A stretch of DNA of 40,168 bases from Clostridiales bacterium (GCA_027365485.1 DAHXNH010000051.1:1-40168), one strand, 5' to 3'. Positions 9,920 to 18,624 are shown, counted from the first letter of the stretch. Numbers and translations: made by a program. Notes: generated by a model from the sequence alone, not told the origin.

Positions 9920-10761
9920 TTCGCTTGGTTGCCCTCGATTTGGACGGGACCAGTCTTTGTCACGGGGGGGTGATTAGCCCAGGCCTTGGGGAGGCGGTGG
10001 CGCGGGCGCAATCGGAGGGAATTCGGGTGATTTTGGCCACTGGGCGCATGGCCCAGTCCGCCGACGTCTTTAGGCGGGCTTTAGGCGTATTACCGGGTCC
10101 GATGATTAGCTATAACGGGGCGGAAGTAGTCTCGATGCCGGAAAACGCGGTGTGGGTGCGCCATCCGGTGGACGAAAAGGCGGCGCGGGCGTTGGTGACT
10201 TTGGCCCTTACGCATAACATTTTGGTGCAAGTCTACGTCGCCGACGAACTCTGGGTGTCGCGGGATGCGGAACGCGTTCGCGACTACGTCAAAAATAATC
10301 ACGTGCCGGTGTCGGTGCGAGATCAAGAGGCACTTTTAGACTGGCCCGAACCCCCCGTAAAGATCTTATTGCAAGCGGAACCCGAGGTGGTCGATGGGTT
10401 TCGCCAAGTGGCGGAACGCCACATGGCCGATTATCCGGTGCGATTGTTCAAGTCGCAGTTGGACTATTTGGAGATGGTCGGGGAACAGGTCGGCAAAGGC
10501 CGAGCCTTGGCTGAAGTGGCAGCTCGACTCAAACTTTCGGCCAATCAAGTCATGGCCATCGGCGACAACGAAAATGACATGGACATGTTGGCCTGGGCGG
10601 GGTTGGGGATAGCCATGGGACAAAGTCACGATGACATCAAGGCGGTGTCGGACTTTGTGACCGCCAGCGTCGATGAAGGCGGAGCCGCAGAGGCCATGGG
10701 CCACTTCCTCTGGGGAGTGTCTAGCCCAAGGATCGAGGCGGGGGGCAAAGTGTTGCGCTAA
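9916..10761 (+). CDS. Cof-type HAD-superfamily phosphatase
   Basis: Haloacid dehalogenase-fold hydrolase of the Cof (IIB) subfamily, cytosolic, typically dephosphorylating sugar phosphates, nucleotides or cofactor intermediates. Motif I is DLDGTSL near residue 8, with the nucleophile and acid Asp separated by one residue. Motif II-like ILATGR follows, and motif IV is GDNENDMDML near 217. The central cap domain is the alpha/beta type IIB expected at this length (281 residues). The start ATG 9916 overlaps the previous stop (ATGA) and lies immediately before motif I, as usual. Substrate cannot be predicted from sequence. Confidence 0.9.
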   Translation: MIRLVALDLDGTSLCHGGVISPGLGEAVARAQSEGIRVILATGRMAQSADVFRRALGVLPGPMISYNGAEVVSMPENAVWVRHPVDEKAARALVTLALTHNILVQVYVADELWVSRDAERVRDYVKNNHVPVSVRDQEALLDWPEPPVKILLQAEPEVVDGFRQVAERHMADYPVRLFKSQLDYLEMVGEQVGKGRALAEVAARLKLSANQVMAIGDNENDMDMLAWAGLGIAMGQSHDDIKAVSDFVTASVDEGGAAEAMGHFLWGVSSPRIEAGGKVLR

Positions 10762-10981
10762 TGGCACCAGGCGGTTGGAGTCGGAAGCATAGAGCGGTCG
10801 CCGGCGGGAGGACGGCAGAGTGCGACTGCGACCGTTTCGCCGCTGCCGGTAGCTGGTTGGTAGGAAGTGTCCCTTGCGGTCGTCGTCTCACTTCGTGGTG
10901 AAAGGGTCTAAAGGGTCTTCAGATCGCCTCCGAGGTCGAGAAAAACAGAGAAAAACAGAGAAGGCAGGGAAGGGGAGCGAC
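10762..10981 (+). other. Leader region with short tandem repeats before the glycosidase-like gene
   Basis: 220 bases with no clear gene. Two perfect short tandem repeats stand out: AAAGGGTCT twice at 10901-10918 and AAAAACAGAG twice at 10941-10960. The reading frame of the next gene stays open back to TTG 10874, so some of this could be an N-terminal extension of 36 polar residues, but the ribosome binding site favours the ATG at 10982. No confident promoter was found. Confidence 0.4.
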
Positions 10982-12976
10982 ATGCCGGTGCCGGATGCAA
11001 TTTCGATTGCGCTCGAGGTTGGTGCCGATGACGTCAGGGTTCTCATCTTGACGCTTGCACCCGACGAGGACCACGCGGAGGCTCGGGCCGATGGTTGGCA
11101 CCTGCGAATCTCGGCGAAGGATGAGACGGTCGGAATCCGGGCGTTTCAAGTGCAGGTGACCCACGAAGGCTCTCATCCGCAGGATCTAGGCATCGTGGTC
11201 CGATGGGAATTTTGTTGCCGTCGACCGCCGGAGTGGATGATTCCAGGGATGTTTTATGGCGAAAACCGGACTCAGGAGAGCGCACGCTTATATCCACGGT
11301 TTGTTGCGGATCCGGGGGCAGCTCGGGATGATTGGAGTTCGAGCTACTGGGCTTTTCGTAGTGACCGGACGCCCCTTCCGGCCGTGATGGCTTGGACGTC
11401 CGAGCCTAGCCGCCAGGTAGGCTTGGCGACGCGGGCAGAGGTCCAAGGGGACTTGTCGGGAGTCGGGTTTGGGTTTGATCGAACGGTGGGTCAAGCCTGG
11501 ATCGGTCTCGATTTTCCCTATATCGAAGAGCCGGTGGCGTATACCACCAACGTGCGCGCGCCCTGCCGCGAGCGCTCCCAGTTTCATTTGGAGCCAGAAG
11601 AGACCGTGACCGTAAAATTTTGGAGTTTCATCGGCGAGTCGGATCCGCATAGCTACGACCCGTTTATCCGCTTCTTGTATCAACGCTTTCGTGCTGAGGC
11701 TCCACTCCATCCTTGGATGGGAATCGAAAAGGCGGCGGAACTCGGTGCCTACGGACTGTTTCGCTGGCATTACGATGCTGATGACCGAGCGCTTTACGAA
11801 ACCATCGCTTTTGATCGGGAAGGGTATGATGGGGATCGCCGCCATATGCACGTTGGCTGGGTAAGCGGGGTGCCACACGCCTATGCCCTGTTGGCGCACG
11901 GATATCGGGTGGGCAAAAAGGAGTATGTGAACGCGGCCCGAGCGGTGATCGATCACATTGTCGAGGCCACGGCCCCCGCTGGTATTTTATGGGGCGAATG
12001 GAGGAAAGAGACCGGGTTTGGGCCGGGATGGACCAACCAGCCCGGAGCCATTCATACGCGCACCATTGGGGAAGCTCTCTGGTTTTTACTGCGCGCACTA
12101 GAACTTGAAGAAGCCCACGGCCTCCTCCATCCTCGATGGGAAGCGGTGGGCTTAGCGCATCTTCAGTATCTGGCCAAGATTCAGCGTGCCGACGGGAGTT
12201 TAGGCACCTATTACGATAGCGACGATGCGCAGGGCAAAGTCTTGCGCTGGGAAGGATCGGGAGGGCTGATCTGGATTCCCTTTTTGTTGTTGGCGGCCAG
12301 ACGCTGGGCCGAATCAGAGTGGATGGACCGGGCTATTGCAGCCGGGCGCTATTATGAGCGCTCAGTCCGCGCCGGCTACCTTTTCGGAGCGCCCGAAGAC
12401 GTGGACATGAGCCCTACCTCCGAGGATGGATACAATGCCATCATCGCCTACGTGCACCTGTATGAAGGACAGTGCGGCCAAGAAGAGTTGTGGTTGGATT
12501 TGGCCAAATTGAGCGCCAATTGGACGATGACGTTTCGGTTTGCCGAAAATCTTCGCTTCTCCTCAGAAACGCGCCTCGGAGCCTACGATTTTCGCACGCG
12601 AGGAGCCGATTTGGCGTCTCGCGCTAACAATCATCTGCATAGCTATGGCCTTATCGCCTTGCCCGAGATGCTGCGACTGGCCGAGTACGCGAACGATGAT
12701 TACTATCGGCAAAGAACTCAAGACAACTTAGCCTGTTTTTTGCAGATGATTGCGCGCCAGGATGGGGATTTTAATGCCCAACGAGGGATGGTCAGTGAGC
12801 GTTATTATCAGACCGATTGGGCTCAGGCCAAAGGCAAACTCTTAGGGCTGTCCCACGCTTGGTGCATCGGCTTATTGCTCTATGCCTGCGAACATCTCCT
12901 GGACCAAGGCATCGAACTGGTGGCTCAGGATGGCGCTTGCATCGCATCGTGCCTAAACGATCCCGGTTTTAGGTAG
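10982..12976 (+). CDS. Uncharacterised protein, probable six-hairpin (alpha/alpha-barrel) glycosidase fold
   Basis: I do not recognise a named family. The 664-residue protein starts at ATG 10982, 4 bases after an AAGGGGAG run. Residues 1-240 look beta-rich with many Trp and Tyr, like the beta-sandwich of many glycoside hydrolases. Residues 245-640 form successive helical pairs with acidic and aromatic loop residues: HVGWVSGVPHAYALL (290-304), GAIHTRTIGEALWFLL (355-370), ADGSLGTYYDSDD (403-415), TSEDGYNAIIAYV (479-491) and AQAKGKLLGLSHAW (614-627). This pattern fits six-hairpin glycosidases such as glucuronyl hydrolases or lyase-like enzymes. There is no signal peptide or membrane helix, so it is probably cytosolic. 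It stands alone with no sugar transporter nearby. Function is inference only; a structural search would decide. Confidence 0.6.
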   Translation: MPVPDAISIALEVGADDVRVLILTLAPDEDHAEARADGWHLRISAKDETVGIRAFQVQVTHEGSHPQDLGIVVRWEFCCRRPPEWMIPGMFYGENRTQESARLYPRFVADPGAARDDWSSSYWAFRSDRTPLPAVMAWTSEPSRQVGLATRAEVQGDLSGVGFGFDRTVGQAWIGLDFPYIEEPVAYTTNVRAPCRERSQFHLEPEETVTVKFWSFIGESDPHSYDPFIRFLYQRFRAEAPLHPWMGIEKAAELGAYGLFRWHYDADDRALYETIAFDREGYDGDRRHMHVGWVSGVPHAYALLAHGYRVGKKEYVNAARAVIDHIVEATAPAGILWGEWRKETGFGPGWTNQPGAIHTRTIGEALWFLLRALELEEAHGLLHPRWEAVGLAHLQYLAKIQRADGSLGTYYDSDDAQGKVLRWEGSGGLIWIPFLLLAARRWAESEWMDRAIAAGRYYERSVRAGYLFGAPEDVDMSPTSEDGYNAIIAYVHLYEGQCGQEELWLDLAKLSANWTMTFRFAENLRFSSETRLGAYDFRTRGADLASRANNHLHSYGLIALPEMLRLAEYANDDYYRQRTQDNLACFLQMIARQDGDFNAQRGMVSERYYQTDWAQAKGKLLGLSHAWCIGLLLYACEHLLDQGIELVAQDGACIASCLNDPGFR

Positions 12977-13398
12977 GCCCTGATTTAAGCCTACAGTCGG
13001 TAAAGGAAGGCGGTCGCCCTACCTGAGCGCCTATCGGGTGACGACCGATCACAGGGGCTCATCCGCCAGTTCCGAAAGGTGGAGCCTCGTGGTAGCGGCG
13101 GGGTGCGGCGGATAGTCGTCGGAGCCAGGCGCTATGACCTCGAAGTCATTCTCGACGAATCCTATATCGGCTGACCATAAAATGACAATGAACAGGCAGT
13201 GCCGGGGGTGGCACCCTACGGAATAATCCCGATTGCGGATGGAGTCACCTGGGTCGAGGTGTGCCTCCAAGCGCAGGGCGCGAAAGCAGAAGTCGTATTG
13301 CCAAAGACTTTACGGAGCCAATTCCACTGGCCGTGTGGCTAGAGGCCGCCAGCGAAGAGCCGGTATCATCGGCAGGGCGAATCCCACCACCTGGCCAA
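12977..13398. pseudogene. Intergenic region with possible gene remnant
   Basis: About 420 bases without an intact gene. On the plus strand the same frame reads from 13004 to a stop at 13172-13174, then, after a second stop at 13178-13180, on to 13345. The two pieces (for example SQGLIRQFRKVEP, then VAPYGIIPIADGVTWVEV) look protein-like although no start or ribosome binding site is seen. This may be a decayed gene interrupted by stops, or chance. A reverse-strand frame (13049-13270) is also open but begins at TTG without a binding site. No known family was recognised. Confidence 0.25.
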
Positions 13399-13611
13399 TT
13401 ACAGGTGGGGAATGAGGTGGGCGACAGGGCTTCGTAGCACTAAATAGACGACCGTAAAAATAATGATGACAAAAAATATGACGGCAAAGATAGTTTCGGT
13501 TTGATGCTCTCGCTTCGCCCGATCGCGTTCTTGGCGAGACGGCCGACCCTCGGTTGACGGAGTCTGCCGACGATTGCTGCGCGGGTAGTCTGGGGGATGG
13601 GTGGCGGCCAT
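13399..13611 (-). CDS. Small single-pass membrane protein
   Basis: A 70-residue protein read on the reverse strand. The ATG at 13611 is preceded 7 bases earlier by AGGAGG, a strong ribosome binding site; an alternative ATG at 13617 is too close to it. Residues 1-40 are polar and rich in Arg, Pro and Gln (RPSRQERDRAKREHQ), followed by one hydrophobic helix (IFAVIFFVIIIFTVVYLVL) and a short tail. This fits a tail-anchored membrane peptide with a positively charged cytoplasmic part. No family is recognised. It is the only reverse-strand gene between ftsE and ubiB and would be transcribed divergently from rapZ. Confidence 0.55.
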   Translation of the reverse strand: MAATHPPDYPRSNRRQTPSTEGRPSRQERDRAKREHQTETIFAVIFFVIIIFTVVYLVLRSPVAHLIPHL

Positions 13612-13732
13612 AATCATACCTCCTGAGTCTTGGATTAGAATGCAATGATACCGTCTTTCACCCTATTTTACACTACGGGTCGAAGTTCGAGTATGGATCC
13701 CGTCGGCAGAAAATGAAAAAAGGCCGCGAACG

Positions 13733-13765
13733 GGCTTGAATGGAGGCATGCGGTCCATTCAAGCC
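13733..13765. repeat. Perfect 12-bp inverted repeat (hairpin) upstream of rapZ
   Basis: Arms GGCTTGAATGGA (13733-13744) and TCCATTCAAGCC (13754-13765) are exact reverse complements separated by 9 bases. Read on the reverse strand, the hairpin is followed after 11-12 bases by a run of six T (the plus-strand A run at 13715-13721). It could therefore be a reverse-strand terminator, the end of a small RNA, or an operator between rapZ and the small membrane protein. Confidence 0.6.
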
Positions 13766-13850
13766 GATCTGAAGGCACGCTGCGAGGCATAGAACGGGTG
13801 GCGATTTCAGAGCCGTCCTTAGATCCCGATCATGCGTCCTGACGACAGAC

Positions 13851-13859
13851 TGGTATGAT
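13851..13859 (+). promoter_or_regulatory. Candidate extended -10 promoter for rapZ
   Basis: TGG followed by TATGAT (13854-13859) forms an extended -10 with no good -35 at the usual distance. Transcription would begin near 13866, some 35 bases before the rapZ start, and pass through the strong ribosome binding site TAAGGAGG (13884-13891). Confidence 0.45.
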
Positions 13860-13900
13860 GAGATCACAAGATAGGGAAAGCTCTAAGGAGGGTTGAGATC

Positions 13901-14761
13901 ATGTGCCGTTTGGTCATCATCACCGGACTGTCGGGAGCTGGACGCACCGAAGCCATGCGCGTATTTGAAGACCTGGGATATTTTTGCGTGGATAACTTGC
14001 CTCCGGAGTTGGTCCCTAAGTTTGCCGAACTGATTCAGAAGGGACCCGAGGTTCGAGGCGCCGCCTTGGTGATCGATATGCGTGGGGAAGCCTTTTTCGG
14101 AGATTGGCAGTCAAGTTTGGAGGCGCTGACCTCAGAGAACGTGTTGCACCAGACTCTCTTTTTAGAAGCCGATGAAGAGACCTTGATTCATCGCTATCAA
14201 CTCTCCCGGCGGCGTCATCCCCTGGAGACTGAAAATTTGGGATTGGTCGAGGCCATTCGCCATGAGCGCCGGGCCATGATGGATATTCGAGGTAAGGCCG
14301 ACGTGGTCATTGACACCTCCAATTTGACGGCTCGGCAGCTGAGCCGGCGGATTACCGAGGTGTTTCGGTTGGATCAAGTAGAAAGCGGCTTGCGCCTGCG
14401 CATCGTCTCATTTGGTTTTAAGCATGGCTTGCCCAAGGACTCGGATCTGGTGTTGGACGTCCGGTTTATTCCCAATCCGCATTACGTCGAAGCCTTGCGA
14501 GAAAAAAACGGCAATGATGTCGAAGTGGAACGGTTCGTCTTCAGTTCGGCGGTGGCCTTGGAAACTCTCTCGCGGTTCATCGATCTCATCGATTATCTGA
14601 TTCCTCAATATCAACAAGAAGGCAAACCACAAGTCACCGTCGCCGTCGGCTGCACCGGAGGCCAGCATCGTTCGGTGGTCTTTGCCAATCATTTGGCTAA
14701 ACACCTGGAGGAATTAGGCCTCAGAGTCTCCTTGGAGCATCGTGATGTCGAGCGAACCTAA
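13901..14761 (+). CDS. rapZ: RNase adapter / nucleotide-binding protein RapZ (YvcJ)
   Basis: P-loop nucleotide-binding protein of the RapZ/YvcJ family, 286 residues, usual length. Walker A GLSGAGRT lies at 9-16, the DLGYFCVDNLPPELVP signature follows, and the C-terminal domain carries VGCTGGQHRSV near 247-257. In Escherichia coli RapZ presents small RNAs to RNase E to control glmS; in Bacillus subtilis YvcJ binds GTP and affects competence. The ATG is 8 bases after AAGGAGGG. It is the first gene of the conserved rapZ-yvcK-whiA cluster and overlaps yvcK by 17 bases. Whether the enteric RNA role applies in this organism is unknown. Confidence 0.96.
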   Translation: MCRLVIITGLSGAGRTEAMRVFEDLGYFCVDNLPPELVPKFAELIQKGPEVRGAALVIDMRGEAFFGDWQSSLEALTSENVLHQTLFLEADEETLIHRYQLSRRRHPLETENLGLVEAIRHERRAMMDIRGKADVVIDTSNLTARQLSRRITEVFRLDQVESGLRLRIVSFGFKHGLPKDSDLVLDVRFIPNPHYVEALREKNGNDVEVERFVFSSAVALETLSRFIDLIDYLIPQYQQEGKPQVTVAVGCTGGQHRSVVFANHLAKHLEELGLRVSLEHRDVERT

Positions 14762-16064
14762 AGAGAAAAGGCGCAGCAGCATTCGCCGTCTCTTGTATCC
14801 TGGAGTCCGGGTCAAACGCTACCTAGCGGTGGTGGCGTTAGGATTCTTTTTGCTTGGATTTGCCGTGGGCGTCGCTGCCGCCACCCATCGCGTGCGCTTC
14901 GTGGTTCGCCATCAGTTGATCTTTAGCGGCGTCGTTGCGTTGGGTATTGCGTTGGTCGTGTTTGGGGCATGGGAACTGTGGCGATCGGTCAATGAGGGGA
15001 TTGGATCCAGCCGTTGGACGGCAAGATTTTACTCCCGACACTTGGCGCGCGGCCCAAAAGTGGTGGCCATGGGTGGCGGGACCGGGCTTCCCGCCGTGCT
15101 CCGAGGGTTGAAAAACTACACCGGAAACTTGACCGCGGTGGTTACGGTGGCGGACAACGGGGGCAGTTCAGGACGGCTTCGGGGGGCGTTGGGGATTTTA
15201 CCGCCAGGGGACATTCGCAACTGCATGGTGGCCTTAGCCGACACCGAGCCGTTGATGGAGCGCCTCTTTCAGTATCGCTTTGAAGGTGGGGAACTGGCCG
15301 GACATTCTTTCGGCAACTTGTTCCTGGCGGCAATGGAAGAAGCAGCCGGTGACTTTGTGAGCGGACTGCGGGCATCGAGCCATGTCCTGGCGGTGCGGGG
15401 CCGGGTGCTTCCGGCCACGTTGGATCAAGTGGAACTGAGCGCGGAACTCGACGATGGCCAGGTGGTGGTGGGGGAAAGCCAGATCGGAGACAGTTCGGCG
15501 CGCATTCGACGCGTCTGGATGAATCCTGCGGACGCTCGTCCCTTGCCCGAGACTATCGAGGCCATAAAGAGCGCGGACTTGATTGTGTTGGGACCGGGAA
15601 GCCTCTATACCTCGGTCATTCCTAATTTACTGGTTCAGGAAGTGGTCGAAGAGATTCATCGCAGTCGCGCACTCGTAGTGTATGTGGCCAACGTGATGAC
15701 GCAACCGGGAGAAACTAGCCATTTCAGCGTAGAGGATCATGTCGAGGCGATTACTCGCATCTTGGGCAAAAATGTGGTGGACGTGGTCTTGGTGAATAAT
15801 CGCGCCGTACCCCCGGAGATTGCTAGCCGTTATTCCGAAGAGGGAGCGGAGCCCGTCGTCATCAGGGATCCGGGCAAGATTTCAGGCAAGACAAGGATTG
15901 TCGCAGAGGACTTGCTGCTCGAGGATGCGGTGGCTCGCCATGATCCAGAAAAACTGGCCAAGAGCCTGTTGAAGACACTGAATCGATTTTATCCAGAGTG
16001 GGCCGAGGGCCATTTCTTCGATTCTCTTTGGCTGGATTCGCGCTTGCGAGAGCGAAAGTCGTGA
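14745..16064 (+). CDS. yvcK: YvcK/GlmR family gluconeogenesis and cell-wall precursor regulator, membrane-anchored form
   Basis: CofD-like protein of the YvcK (GlmR, CuvA) family, needed in Firmicutes for wall synthesis during growth on gluconeogenic carbon. In B. subtilis it stimulates GlmS and binds UDP-GlcNAc, and in Listeria the homologue binds c-di-AMP. The core starts near residue 104 with VVAMGGGTG (107-115) and VADNGGSSGRLR (135-146). Unlike the soluble B. subtilis protein, the first 100 residues hold two membrane helices (about 27-47 and 58-78) after a basic start, so this form is probably tethered to the membrane. ATG 14745 follows TGGAG; GTG 14742 is an alternative. It is 439 residues and overlaps rapZ and whiA. 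Confidence 0.94.
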   Translation: MSSEPKEKRRSSIRRLLYPGVRVKRYLAVVALGFFLLGFAVGVAAATHRVRFVVRHQLIFSGVVALGIALVVFGAWELWRSVNEGIGSSRWTARFYSRHLARGPKVVAMGGGTGLPAVLRGLKNYTGNLTAVVTVADNGGSSGRLRGALGILPPGDIRNCMVALADTEPLMERLFQYRFEGGELAGHSFGNLFLAAMEEAAGDFVSGLRASSHVLAVRGRVLPATLDQVELSAELDDGQVVVGESQIGDSSARIRRVWMNPADARPLPETIEAIKSADLIVLGPGSLYTSVIPNLLVQEVVEEIHRSRALVVYVANVMTQPGETSHFSVEDHVEAITRILGKNVVDVVLVNNRAVPPEIASRYSEEGAEPVVIRDPGKISGKTRIVAEDLLLEDAVARHDPEKLAKSLLKTLNRFYPEWAEGHFFDSLWLDSRLRERKS

Positions 16065-16909
16065 AAGGGTGGGCGTATTCGCGCGAGGTGGCGGAAGAAC
16101 TTGGACAGCGCCCGCTCGAGTCGCGCGAGAAGCTTGTGGCAGAATTATTGGGCATGGGCTTGGGTCAAACGATCAGTGACGAAGGGTTTTTCTGGACGAT
16201 GGCCTCTCCGCTGGCCATGCGCCGAGCCTACCGCATCGTAAAAGCTCTCAATTTGACGGTAATGGTCCAATTTGAGGGCCGAGAACGACGGATTAGCTAT
16301 GGGTTGGAGGTGCATGGGGATGTGGGCGAACTGCGGCGGATCTCAGTCCCCCATGTGGGCGCGTTTCTGCGTGGCTGCTTTCTGACCCACGGCTATATGA
16401 ATAGTCCCGAACGCGGACCCCATTTGGAGTTTCGGGTGCCGACGGCCCAAGCTCCGAAGCTTATCGAAGTCATCCGCAAGGTTCGGGTGAAAGCGGGGAT
16501 GGTGCCCCATCACGGCGGAATGACGGTGTATGTGAAGGGTCAGGAGGACATTCTCCGGTTATTGGCAGAGATGGGAGCCCATCGCGCGTTACTAAGAATG
16601 GAAAGCCTGCGAGTGGTGCGTGCGGTTAGGAACCAGGTCAATCGACTGGTCAACTCCGAAACCGCCAATCTCGCTCGAAGCGTAGAATCAGGGGTCGAGC
16701 AGGCCCGAGCGCTCACTCGCCTGGCGGCTACGTTACGTTGGCAGACGCTCCCCGAACGCTTGTTAGTCGTCGCCAAGGCGCGTTTAGAACACCCGGACTG
16801 GTCGCTCAAGGAGATAGGGCAGGGCCTGAACCCGAAGCTGACTAAATCCGCGGTAAACCACCGCATGCGCCGCTTATTGGAGATTGCCGAACAGGAGGTG
16901 GGAAGCTAG
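16061..16909 (+). CDS. whiA: DNA-binding protein WhiA
   Basis: WhiA has a LAGLIDADG homing-endonuclease-like N-terminal domain lacking nuclease function, and a C-terminal helix-turn-helix. It controls sporulation genes in Streptomyces and affects division and nucleoid organisation in B. subtilis. Here the N-domain shows the expected HVGAFLRGCFLTHGYMNSP region (about 112-130). The C-domain has NRLVNSETANLARS near 190 and the helix-turn-helix LKEIGQGLNPKLTKSAVNHR near 245-265. The likely start is GTG 16061, whose last bases overlap the yvcK stop, giving 282 residues. Third gene of the cluster; no sporulation genes are nearby. Confidence 0.93.
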   Translation: MKGWAYSREVAEELGQRPLESREKLVAELLGMGLGQTISDEGFFWTMASPLAMRRAYRIVKALNLTVMVQFEGRERRISYGLEVHGDVGELRRISVPHVGAFLRGCFLTHGYMNSPERGPHLEFRVPTAQAPKLIEVIRKVRVKAGMVPHHGGMTVYVKGQEDILRLLAEMGAHRALLRMESLRVVRAVRNQVNRLVNSETANLARSVESGVEQARALTRLAATLRWQTLPERLLVVAKARLEHPDWSLKEIGQGLNPKLTKSAVNHRMRRLLEIAEQEVGS

Positions 16910-17301
16910 GCCGTGAGCGGATCTGGCCAGGCGGAACCAACGTTCGGGCTGCAGAGCGATCCGTTGTAAAAATGACGGATCTTCAGGGGATGCCACCTCG
17001 AGCGATCGTCATCTGGCGGTGCCGACAGACGCGGCGAAAGCGGCTTGAGATCATTTTCCGCGCTGACGGGTGCGATGGTGGAATCGGGGCGGCTTAAGAC
17101 AGTCACGACGACGGGGACGATTTGTTCATGAGAGCATTTGATTCCCTGGCACGAATTGTTAGAATGATAGGCGGTGCACAGATCGACGTTTTTGTTAAAG
17201 AACGCTATAATCGCTATGTGAAAGGCGGAACAATACGCCGCTCTAGCCTAGGATGAATTTCCAGGCGATGGCCATTCTAATCCGAAAGGAGGTGTGCCGT
17301 C
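16910..17301 (+). other. Intergenic region carrying the nuo operon promoter
   Basis: About 390 bases without a supported gene between whiA and nuoA. The first two thirds show nothing recognisable. The last third holds a good promoter (17183-17211) and the nuoA ribosome binding site. Two TTGTTA-type half-sites, at 17156-17162 and 17192-17198, resemble one arm of Rex operators, but neither has its inverted partner. Confidence 0.5.
17183..17211 (+). promoter_or_regulatory. Probable sigma-A-type promoter of the nuo operon
   Basis: TCGACG (17183-17188), 17 bases, then consensus TATAAT (17206-17211). Start expected near 17218, giving a leader of about 85 bases before nuoA. The spacer contains TTGTTAA (17192-17198), a Rex-like half-site, and rex itself ends the downstream gene string. 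Confidence 0.6.
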
Positions 17302-17642
17302 ATGAACCAGTATGTTGCGTTGCTGATTTATCTGATCGTGTCGGTCTTAGTCGTTTTGAGCATGTCCTTCGCATCGGAGATGATGGGCCCAAACGTTCCG
17401 GGCGGACTAAAGAAACTAACGTACGAATCCGGAATCGTGCCCGAAGCGCCGGTGGGTTACTTTTCTGTCCGGTTTTATCGGGTGGCTATGTTATTCATGA
17501 TTTTTGATGTCGCTATCATGGCTTTATACCCATGGGCTACGACGCTTAGCAGCTTGAAAGCCCATGGATTTTACAACGGGCTGGCCTTTTTTGCGATTAT
17601 GGCCGTGGCCTTTGTTTATGTCTGGCGCAAGGGGGGATTCCA

Positions 17643-17652
<10 letters not shown>
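17302..17652 (+). CDS. nuoA: NADH-quinone oxidoreductase subunit A
   Basis: Small membrane subunit of complex I, which oxidises NADH, reduces quinone and pumps protons. It is 116 residues with three membrane helices. The long loop after the first carries the conserved [19 protein letters not shown] segment near the quinone tunnel, and the acidic [15 protein letters not shown] helix is present. ATG 17302 follows AAAGGAGGT. First gene of a complete A-to-N set; it overlaps nuoB by 10 bases. Confidence 0.96.
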
Positions 17653-18156
<504 letters not shown>

Positions 18157-18173
<17 letters not shown>

Positions 18174-18624
18174 AGTAGACAGTGTACTGGCACGTCTTCA
18201 GGCCAGGTTTCCCGGGGAAGTCACCCGCACTCAGACGAAAGATCAGCCCACATTCATGGTGCCCCGGGATTCGGCGCTCTCGGTGTTCGAATATTTGAAG
18301 ACCGATGAAGGCTTTGCCTTATTGCTTGATGTGTTGGCGGTGGACTTTTTCCCGGCGCGACCCCGTTTTGAACTGGTTTACCATTTGTATCATCCTATTG
18401 AGTTCCTTCGCGTCCGTTTGAAGGTCAAAGTCGGGGAAGACCAACCGATGGCGTCGGTGACGGGAATTTGGCCCGGAGCCAACTGGCCCGAACGTGAGGC
18501 GTATGATTTGTATGGCATCGTATTTGAGGGTCATCCGCACTTGACCCGAATTTATCTGCCCGATGACTGGGAGGGGTATCCGTTGCGCAAGGATTACCCA
18601 ACCACCGGCAAGCGGTCCGACTAG
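18157..18624 (+). CDS. nuoC: NADH-quinone oxidoreductase subunit C
   Basis: Peripheral-arm scaffold subunit (30 kDa family), separate from NuoD here rather than fused as in E. coli. It is 155 residues with the family signature near the end ([19 protein letters not shown], then [20 protein letters not shown]). It holds no cofactor; it stabilises NuoB and NuoD. It starts at ATG 18157, just after GCGGAGG and still inside nuoB. Confidence 0.95.

Noticed and set aside
13049-13270. Reverse-strand 73-codon frame
   Set aside because: TTG start without a ribosome binding site; overlaps an equally plausible plus-strand remnant.
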